A DNA stretch of 5,312 nt, taken from contig JAESPY010000006.1 of NCBI GenBank assembly GCA_016765435.1, positions 1 to 5,312 on the forward strand, read 5' to 3'. Origin of the DNA: Emcibacter sp. (lineage in GTDB: Bacteria > Pseudomonadota > Alphaproteobacteria > Sphingomonadales > Emcibacteraceae). This document shows, piece by piece, positions 1-4,062 of this stretch (positions are counted from its first letter, which is position 1; every line of letters begins with the position of its first letter). The notes below the pieces were generated by a model that was not told the origin of the DNA, did no database searches, and saw only the letters and a list, made by a program, of their open reading frames with translations. Both the position numbers and the translations under genes were made by a program.

Positions 1-58
1 CGCTGGAGGCTCCGGTGACGAGGGCGATTTTTCCGGTCAGATCAAATATATTTTGCAT
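1..58 (-). CDS. Short-chain dehydrogenase/reductase (SDR), N-terminal fragment
   Basis: Only the first 19 codons are present; the rest lies beyond the left edge. The visible protein begins MQNIFDLTGKIALVTGASS. This is the first beta strand of a Rossmann fold followed by the start of the classical SDR nucleotide-binding motif TGxxxGxG (Thr15-Gly16), so an NAD(P)H-dependent oxidoreductase is expected. The 'FDLTGK-ALVTGAS' opening is typical of FabG-like SDRs that act on 3-hydroxy/3-oxoacyl thioesters or other alcohols, but the substrate-deciding part is missing. The ATG at 58-56 has a good Shine-Dalgarno site, AAGGA, at 69-65 on the minus strand, 6 nt upstream. It is the third visible gene of the minus-strand operon, 23 nt after the acyl-CoA dehydrogenase stop. 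In the levulinate (Lva) pathway an SDR (LvaD) accompanies the ACAD-like enzyme, which fits this placement by analogy only. Confidence 0.85.
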   Translation of the reverse strand, partial: MQNIFDLTGKIALVTGASS

Positions 59-66
59 GGTTTATC

Positions 67-94
67 CTTATTCTTCGTTGCTTATTCTTCGTTA
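67..94. repeat. 14-bp imperfect tandem duplication at the operon junction
   Basis: The 14-bp units 67-80 and 81-94 are identical at 13 positions; cttattcttcgtt is repeated and only the last base differs (g/a). On the minus strand the first unit met contains the last codons and stop of the acyl-CoA dehydrogenase (AAC GAA GAA TAA). The second unit repeats them in another frame and ends inside the Shine-Dalgarno site of the SDR gene. A tandem duplication by replication slippage is the simplest origin. It lengthens the junction but leaves both genes intact. Confidence 0.8.
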
Positions 95-1341
95 CGGGGG
101 GGGGCTGTCAGGTAAGGCAGGGTGAAGCCCGGCTTGTCCTGTGCCTCTTTGATCTCAAGACGGGCAATGGCGCGCAAATGCACTTCGTCCGGGCCATCGG
201 CAAGGCGTAAGGCCCGGCCCCATGTCCAGATATCGGCCAGTGGGGTATCCGGTGATATGCCCATGGCCCCGAAAACCTGCATGGCCCGGTCGGCAATGGT
301 GGTCTGCATTATGGGGATAACGGCCTTGATCATGGATATTTCCTTACGCGCTCCCTTGGCCCCGACCTTATCAATCATCTGGGCGGTTTTCAAGACCAGC
401 AGGCGGGCCTGATCAATTTCCATGCGGGATCGGGCAATGCTTTCGCTGACCGCACCATGTTGATGAAGATATTTGCCGAATGCTTTGCGTTCCAGCGCCC
501 GTTCCACCATCAAGTCCAGCGCCAGTTCCGATTGACCGATGGAGCGCATGCAATGGTGAATACGTCCCGGCCCAAGTCGCGCCTGCGCGATCATAAAGCC
601 ATCGCCTTCGCCGCTTATAATATTCTCACCCGGCACCCGCACGTCCCGGAAAGTGATCTCACAATGGCCTTCGGGTGCATGGTGGCTCATGATGGTGATA
701 TTGCGCTCCACGGTGACGCCCGGCGTGTCCATGGGCACAATGATCATGCTCTGCTGGCGGTGGCGATCCGTATTATCCGGATCGGTTTTGCCCATCAGGA
801 TCATCACCTTGCAATTGGGGTGGGCGGCATTGGAGATAAACCATTTGCGGCCATTGATGACATAATCGCCGCCGTCGCGCTGGATGAGGGTTTGAATATT
901 GGTGGCATCGGACGAGGAGACATCCGGTTCCGTCATGGCAAAGGCAGACCGGATGCGGCCTTCCAATAGCGGTTTCAGCCATTGTTTTTTCTGGGCATCG
1001 GTGCCGAACATATGAAAGACTTCCATATTTCCGGTGTCCGGTGCGCTGCAATTGAAAACTTCTGAGGCCCAGAGTACCCGGCCCATAATTTCGGCCAGCG
1101 GCGCATATTCAAGATTGGTCAGGCGGGTGCCTGTTTCCCCCTCTGCCAAATGGGGCAGAAACAGATTCCACAGGCCTTCTGATTTGGCCAGTGCCTTTAG
1201 GTCTTCCATGAAAGAGACAGGAAAAATACCGGCCTTGAGTTCATCATGATGCTGGCGGATGCGGGGAACAATATGGGCATCCATAAAGTCTGACAGGCGG
1301 CGGCAGAGGTCCTGTGTTTTGGGGCTAAGGTCAAAATCCAT
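82..1341 (-). CDS. Acyl-CoA dehydrogenase family protein, ACAD10/ACAD11/LvaC-like clade
   Basis: A complete 419-residue flavoprotein of the acyl-CoA dehydrogenase fold, expected to bind FAD and a CoA thioester in the cytoplasm. An N-terminal helical domain is followed by the family signature AMTEPDVSSSDATN (residues 135-148). This form, with SSD in place of the usual G[ST]D, together with GRKWFIS (164-170) and the RH-Q-SMIIVPMDTPGV stretch (193-209), is characteristic of the ACAD10/11 group. R285-x-x-FGK-x-L and MQVFGAMG (354-361) are the usual C-terminal FAD/dimer motifs. In LADGPDEVH (380-388) Asp382 sits where ordinary acyl-CoA dehydrogenases have the catalytic Glu. Members of this clade (human ACAD10/11, Pseudomonas LvaC) work with a phosphotransferase-like kinase to turn 4-hydroxyacyl-CoA into enoyl-CoA through a 4-phospho intermediate. 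That reaction is inferred here, and ordinary alpha,beta-dehydrogenation is the alternative. The start is supported by AGGAG at 1353-1349, 7 nt upstream. The gene is the middle member of the operon. Confidence 0.92.
   Translation of the reverse strand: MDFDLSPKTQDLCRRLSDFMDAHIVPRIRQHHDELKAGIFPVSFMEDLKALAKSEGLWNLFLPHLAEGETGTRLTNLEYAPLAEIMGRVLWASEVFNCSAPDTGNMEVFHMFGTDAQKKQWLKPLLEGRIRSAFAMTEPDVSSSDATNIQTLIQRDGGDYVINGRKWFISNAAHPNCKVMILMGKTDPDNTDRHRQQSMIIVPMDTPGVTVERNITIMSHHAPEGHCEITFRDVRVPGENIISGEGDGFMIAQARLGPGRIHHCMRSIGQSELALDLMVERALERKAFGKYLHQHGAVSESIARSRMEIDQARLLVLKTAQMIDKVGAKGARKEISMIKAVIPIMQTTIADRAMQVFGAMGISPDTPLADIWTWGRALRLADGPDEVHLRAIARLEIKEAQDKPGFTLPYLTAPPRNEE
96..104. repeat. Homopolymeric G9 (C9 on the coding strand) tract
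   Basis: Nine consecutive G on the plus strand, read as C9 in the acyl-CoA dehydrogenase codons for Ala-Pro-Pro-Arg, five to eight residues before the stop. Gain or loss of bases would alter only the extreme C-terminus. One base lost would read through the normal stop for 16 codons into the SDR start region, ending at a TGA at 44-42. One gained or two lost would give an immediate stop. The tract is a possible slippage site and also a likely place for a sequencing length error. Confidence 0.75.
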
Positions 1342-1355
1342 TGTTTTTCTCCTGA

Positions 1356-2024
1356 TTAGCTATAGGTAATGTCATCCCGCCGACCCTGTTGGTCCAGATG
1401 GGGAATAGTGTTGAAATCGGACAGATGCATTCTGTCCTGTCCCAGATAAATATGGCTGAAACTGGTATGTTTGATTTGCAGGTTCAGATCGATAATTTTT
1501 TGCGGGGCAAGGTCAAGGATATGTCCAATGGCCATGGAAATAGGCCCGCCGGAACTGACCACCAGACAGGTGCCCTCCGTGTTGCTTTGAATATGGGCCA
1601 AGGCATCGGCGACTCTGTTCTTGAAATCTGTCCAGCTTTCCGGCAGGGGTTCGGTCAATCGGTCTTCTGACCATAATGTCAGGGCAAGTTTCAGCCGTTG
1701 ATAGAAAATGCGCCGATTGCCATCTTTAGCAGCCTCTGCCGCATCGGGATGCTGCGCCATATAGGCCTTATACAGACCCGAGAAATCATATTCATTCAAG
1801 CCCGAATGGCTATCATAACTAGATAGGTCATCGCCCAGAATCCCGGCGGCCGTTTGCCTGTGGCGCTGTTGTGTCCCGATGATGATATTGTCAAATTTAA
1901 TAGCGCGGTCGGTAAAATATTGTCCAAGATATTCCGATTGCACACGGCCCAGATCCGACAGTTGATCATAGTTTTTCGCCCCAAAAGACGCTTGTCCATG
2001 CCGGACCAGATATATTTCAGCCAT
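1356..2024 (-). CDS. Histidine phosphatase superfamily protein (phosphoglycerate-mutase-like), second catalytic His replaced by Ser
   Basis: A complete 222-residue cytoplasmic protein. It opens with LVRHGQASFG (residues 6-15), the phosphohistidine motif of the histidine phosphatase/phosphoglycerate mutase superfamily, with Arg8 and the nucleophile His9. Arg54 in R-H-R-Q-T-A fits the phosphate-binding Arg of the R-x-x-Q-T motif. Glu78 in LNEYDFSG fits the proton donor position. The usual closing motif (V-V-S-H-G-G) reads VVSSGGPIS (155-163), so Ser158 replaces the second His of the phosphate pocket. My recollection is that a branch of proteobacterial members shares this S-G-G-P form, so it is probably a stable variant rather than a mutation; activity and substrate are unknown. 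The gene is first in the operon, ending 14 nt before the acyl-CoA dehydrogenase ATG. ATG 2024-2022 has only a weak purine-rich GAGAG upstream. A link to the phospho-intermediate of a 4-hydroxyacyl-CoA pathway is inferred from context. Confidence 0.88.
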   Translation of the reverse strand: MAEIYLVRHGQASFGAKNYDQLSDLGRVQSEYLGQYFTDRAIKFDNIIIGTQQRHRQTAAGILGDDLSSYDSHSGLNEYDFSGLYKAYMAQHPDAAEAAKDGNRRIFYQRLKLALTLWSEDRLTEPLPESWTDFKNRVADALAHIQSNTEGTCLVVSSGGPISMAIGHILDLAPQKIIDLNLQIKHTSFSHIYLGQDRMHLSDFNTIPHLDQQGRRDDITYS

Positions 2025-2061
2025 ATGTTTTCTCTCGTATTTCTGGCAGATGATAGGCCAA

Positions 2062-2069
2062 ATACTATT
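2062..2069 (+). promoter_or_regulatory. Upstream copy of the ATACTATT operator half-site
   Basis: The 8-mer atactatt here recurs exactly at 2097-2104, 35 bp further on, where it forms the right half of the 12-bp palindrome at 2092-2103. The copy lies 4 bp upstream of the lysR -35 element and inside the predicted leader of the divergent operon. Two spaced sites of this kind are what a LysR-type tetramer commonly contacts. The region is AT-rich, so chance recurrence is possible. Confidence 0.4.
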
Positions 2070-2073
2070 ATTT

Positions 2074-2101
2074 TTGAAATTTATTATATGTATAGTATAC
2101 T
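2074..2101 (+). promoter_or_regulatory. Putative sigma-70 promoter of the lysR-type gene
   Basis: TTGAAA (2074-2079) and TATACT (2096-2101) each match the sigma-70 consensus at five of six positions and are separated by 16 nt. Transcription would begin near 2108, giving a leader of about 28 nt before the GTG at 2136. The -10 element lies inside the palindrome 2092-2103, so a protein bound there would block this promoter, as expected for negative autoregulation by a LysR protein. Confidence 0.55.
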
Positions 2102-2111
2102 ATTGATTAAA
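2083..2111 (-). promoter_or_regulatory. Putative activator-dependent promoter of the phosphatase/ACAD/SDR operon
   Basis: On the minus strand a perfect TATAAT lies at 2088-2083. The hexamer 17 nt upstream (2111-2106) is TTTAAT, matching the -35 consensus at only three positions. A good -10 with a poor -35 is usual for promoters that need an activator. It faces and overlaps the lysR promoter, and the palindrome 2092-2103 lies in its spacer. The predicted leader is about 50 nt to the ATG at 2024. AT-rich DNA gives -10-like sites easily, so confidence is moderate. Confidence 0.4.
2092..2103. promoter_or_regulatory. Perfect 12-bp palindrome, candidate LysR operator
   Basis: atagtatactat is its own reverse complement. 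It sits between the divergent genes, covers the -10 of the regulator gene and lies just upstream of the -10 of the operon. Its right half, atactatt with one further base, occurs again at 2062-2069. The position suits a site through which the regulator represses its own gene and acts on the operon. It does not show a clean T-N11-A centre, so assignment to this particular regulator is by position. Confidence 0.5.
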
Positions 2112-2123
2112 TTGATAATGCAT

Positions 2124-2129
2124 AGAGGG
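2124..2129 (+). promoter_or_regulatory. Ribosome binding site that decides the lysR start
   Basis: AGAGGG ends 6 nt before the GTG at 2136. The in-frame ATG at 2118 lies upstream of this site and has only AT-rich sequence before it. The GTG start also gives the usual short N-terminus before the helix-turn-helix. Confidence 0.7.
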
Positions 2130-2135
2130 TTATTC

Positions 2136-3032
2136 GTGCGCTTAAATCAGGTTGATTTGAATTTATTTGTTGTTTTCGAGACCATATATGTGGAACGAAA
2201 TTTGACACGGGCGGCGGAGATATTATGTCTGAGCCAGCCTGCGGTCAGCAATGCGCTGGCCCGATTGCGGCGGACTTTTGATGACCCGTTGTTCGTGCGC
2301 AGCCAGAAATCCATGATCCCGACTCCGGTGGCGGAAAATGTCATTGGACGGGTGCGGGATGCGCTGCTTCTGATCAACAGCAGTCTGAATGAGGAGGGGA
2401 TTTTTCAGTCAGATAAGACCGACAAGACCTTTCGGATTAATATGTCCGACCTGATTGCGGCTATGATCCTGCCGCCGCTGGAGGAGCAGGTGACCCGCAC
2501 GGCACCGGGGGTAAAATTTGAAAGCTATCAGATTCCCCGACAGGATTTGGTCCGGGAACTGGCGACCGGGGCGATGGATCTTGTGGTGGATGCGCCGTTG
2601 TTAAATGACCCGCAATTATGTCATAGGCCGCTCCTCAAGGAACGGCATGTCTGCATGCTGCGCAAGGACCATCCTTTTGTTGGCCAGACGTTGACGCTTG
2701 AGGATTATCTGAGCTTTGACCATATTCATGTTTCCAGCCGCCGCAGTGGTCAGGGTCATGTGGAAGTGGCCCTTAACAGATTGGGAAAACAGCGAAATAT
2801 TCATTTAAGATTGCAGCATTATATGGTGGCACCTCTGGTGGCTTTGCGGTCCGATCTGGCCTTGACCGCACCCCTGCGGTTGGTCGAACAATATGAGGCC
2901 CGTATTATGGAATTGCCTTTTGCCTTGGCGGATATGGAGCTGCATCTTTATTGGCATAAAAGCCGGGACGAAGATCAGACCAATCGTTGGATGCGGGAAA
3001 AAATCATGGCGGTTTCTTTAAATTACATATGA
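2136..3032 (+). CDS. LysR-type transcriptional regulator, divergent from the ACAD operon
   Basis: From the GTG start the protein has 298 residues, the normal LysR length. The N-terminal winged helix-turn-helix begins with LNQVDLNLFVVFETIY (3-18) and continues through NLTRAAEILCLSQPAVSNAL (22-41) to RLRRTFDDPLFVR (43-55), a textbook LysR DNA-binding region. A linker helix follows. From about residue 90 to the end runs a periplasmic-binding-protein-like effector domain, including MSDLIAAMILPPLE and RELATGAMDLVVDAPL, of the type seen in NodD-like regulators. The open frame extends upstream to 1854, but that part runs antisense to the phosphatase gene and is not LysR-like. The regulator is transcribed away from the operon across 111 nt containing overlapping promoters and a palindrome. 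The usual reading is that it senses an operon substrate or CoA-linked intermediate, activates the operon and represses itself; the ligand cannot be read from the sequence. Confidence 0.92.
   Translation: MRLNQVDLNLFVVFETIYVERNLTRAAEILCLSQPAVSNALARLRRTFDDPLFVRSQKSMIPTPVAENVIGRVRDALLLINSSLNEEGIFQSDKTDKTFRINMSDLIAAMILPPLEEQVTRTAPGVKFESYQIPRQDLVRELATGAMDLVVDAPLLNDPQLCHRPLLKERHVCMLRKDHPFVGQTLTLEDYLSFDHIHVSSRRSGQGHVEVALNRLGKQRNIHLRLQHYMVAPLVALRSDLALTAPLRLVEQYEARIMELPFALADMELHLYWHKSRDEDQTNRWMREKIMAVSLNYI
2144..2158. repeat. 6-bp inverted repeat in the first codons of lysR
   Basis: aaatca and tgattt are exact inverted copies separated by ggt, within codons 3-8 of the regulator gene. It could form a small hairpin close to the ribosome binding site or be a second protein-binding site. 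These codons encode a conserved LysR N-terminus, so chance is quite possible. Confidence 0.3.
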
Positions 3033-3050
3033 TGATTTCGCCTGAAATCA
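3033..3050. other. Hairpin directly after the lysR stop, possible weak terminator
   Basis: tgatttc (3033-3039) and gaaatca (3044-3050) form a perfect 7-bp stem with a 4-nt gcct loop, beginning on the base after the TGA stop. There is no T-run on either side, so it is a poor match to an intrinsic terminator. It could instead protect the 3' end of the transcript. The perfect palindrome caaagctttg (3051-3060) follows without a gap. Confidence 0.35.
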
Positions 3051-3060
3051 CAAAGCTTTG

Positions 3061-3251
3061 ATGTGTTCGTGACCCGTATATCCCATAGAGTGCTGCGGGG
3101 TATAATTTCAGGGGCAGGCCATGAGGAATGGGCAATGTGGTGGCGACAAAAGGCGGGAAAGGTGTGGCTTACCATATTTTCTGTGCTTTTGCGTTTAAGG
3201 CTTTTCATCCTGATGGAAGGATTTATACTGATGTAAAGGAGCGGGCCAGAG
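3061..3251 (+). other. Leader/intergenic region before the hydroxylase gene
   Basis: About 190 nt without a convincing gene. A perfect TATAAT lies at 3101-3106 but no good -35 is 16-18 nt upstream. A second candidate, TTTTCA (3202-3207) with TATACT (3224-3229) at 16-nt spacing, would start transcription near 3236, almost on the ribosome binding site AAGGAG (3236-3241). A short inverted repeat, atcct/aggat (3207-3211 and 3218-3222), overlaps the second candidate. Read-through from the regulator gene is also possible because no strong terminator separates them. Confidence 0.35.
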
Positions 3252-4058
3252 ATGTTGGAAAATGAAGTTGCGTTACGTTTATTCTGTTTCTTTGGCATAC
3301 TTTGCGGGGTGGCCATATGGGAAAGCCTCTGTCCAAAACGGGACCGCAAAATTGGCCGGGTGATCCGCTGGCCGCGTAATCTGTCCCTTGTGGTGATCAA
3401 CAGTTTGCTTGTCAGACTGCTCATTCCTTTTACCGCCGCCGGGGTTGCGCTCTATGCCGAACAAAATCAAATTGGTCAGTTACATTATTTGTCTCTGCCA
3501 TTTGGGTTGACCGTAATCCTGTCGGTTTTGTTGATGGATTTATTGATCTATACGCAACATGTGGTTTTTCATCATGTGCCGTTTCTCTGGCGTTTGCATA
3601 AAGTCCATCATATGGATCAGGAGATTGATGTGACAACCGGATTGCGGTTTCATCCGGTGGAAATATTATTGTCCAGCCTGATCAAATGCGCCAGTGTGCT
3701 GTTGCTGGGCGTGCCGGTGATGGCGGTTGTGATATTTGAAATTCTTCTGAATGGAACGGCTTTGTTCAATCACGGGAATATTAGCCTGCCTGCAGCTCTT
3801 GACCGGGTTTTGCGCTTGATTGTAGTGACCCCGGATATGCACCGGGTGCACCATTCGGTTCTGCCCCATGAAACCAACAGCAATTTTGGGTTTAATATGC
3901 CGTGGTGGGACAGGATTTTTGGGACTTACCGGGCGCAACCGGAACAGGATCATCTGAAAATGGACATTGGTCTAAAGGCCCATAGAGCGGTCGATAAAAC
4001 CGGATTATGGGCCTTGATGGTCATTCCTTTTTCAGGAAAAAATGACGATAACCAATGA
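3252..4058 (+). CDS. Sterol desaturase/fatty acid hydroxylase family integral membrane protein
   Basis: A complete 268-residue membrane protein with hydrophobic segments near residues 7-24, 43-68, 84-102 and 143-168. It carries the histidine boxes that hold the di-iron centre of this superfamily: HVVFH (103-107), HKVHH (116-120), FNHGN (172-176) and HRVHH (197-201). It also has RFHP (132-135), H206-ET-N-S-NFG and WWDRIFGTY (218-226), which are common in bacterial members. Such enzymes use O2 and electrons from a redox partner to hydroxylate or desaturate lipid-like substrates at the inner membrane, with the histidine boxes facing the cytoplasm. The substrate cannot be told from the sequence; fatty acyl, sterol-like, hopanoid, carotenoid or ether-lipid substrates are all possible for this family. 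ATG 3252 has AAGGAG at 3236-3241, 10 nt upstream. The gene follows the regulator by 219 nt and converges on the chemoreceptor gene with 4 nt between stops. All metal ligands appear intact. Confidence 0.92.
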   Translation: MLENEVALRLFCFFGILCGVAIWESLCPKRDRKIGRVIRWPRNLSLVVINSLLVRLLIPFTAAGVALYAEQNQIGQLHYLSLPFGLTVILSVLLMDLLIYTQHVVFHHVPFLWRLHKVHHMDQEIDVTTGLRFHPVEILLSSLIKCASVLLLGVPVMAVVIFEILLNGTALFNHGNISLPAALDRVLRLIVVTPDMHRVHHSVLPHETNSNFGFNMPWWDRIFGTYRAQPEQDHLKMDIGLKAHRAVDKTGLWALMVIPFSGKNDDNQ

Positions 4059-4062
4059 TATT

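Noticed and set aside
457..969. 170-codon open frame on the plus strand, antisense to the acyl-CoA dehydrogenase
   Set aside because: It lies wholly inside the dehydrogenase gene, whose protein matches its family throughout. The antisense translation shows no family features and looks like a codon-bias shadow.
1854..2135. N-terminal extension of the LysR open frame upstream of the GTG at 2136, including ATG 2118
   Set aside because: The extension is not LysR-like, runs antisense to the phosphatase gene and covers the divergent promoters. The GTG has a well-placed AGAGGG and gives a normal 298-residue protein, whereas ATG 2118 has no ribosome binding site.
3121..3198. 25-codon open frame (MRNGQCGGDKRRERCG...) in the intergenic region
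   Set aside because: It has no convincing ribosome binding site (only G-rich sequence upstream) and no recognisable features. Frames of this length occur by chance.
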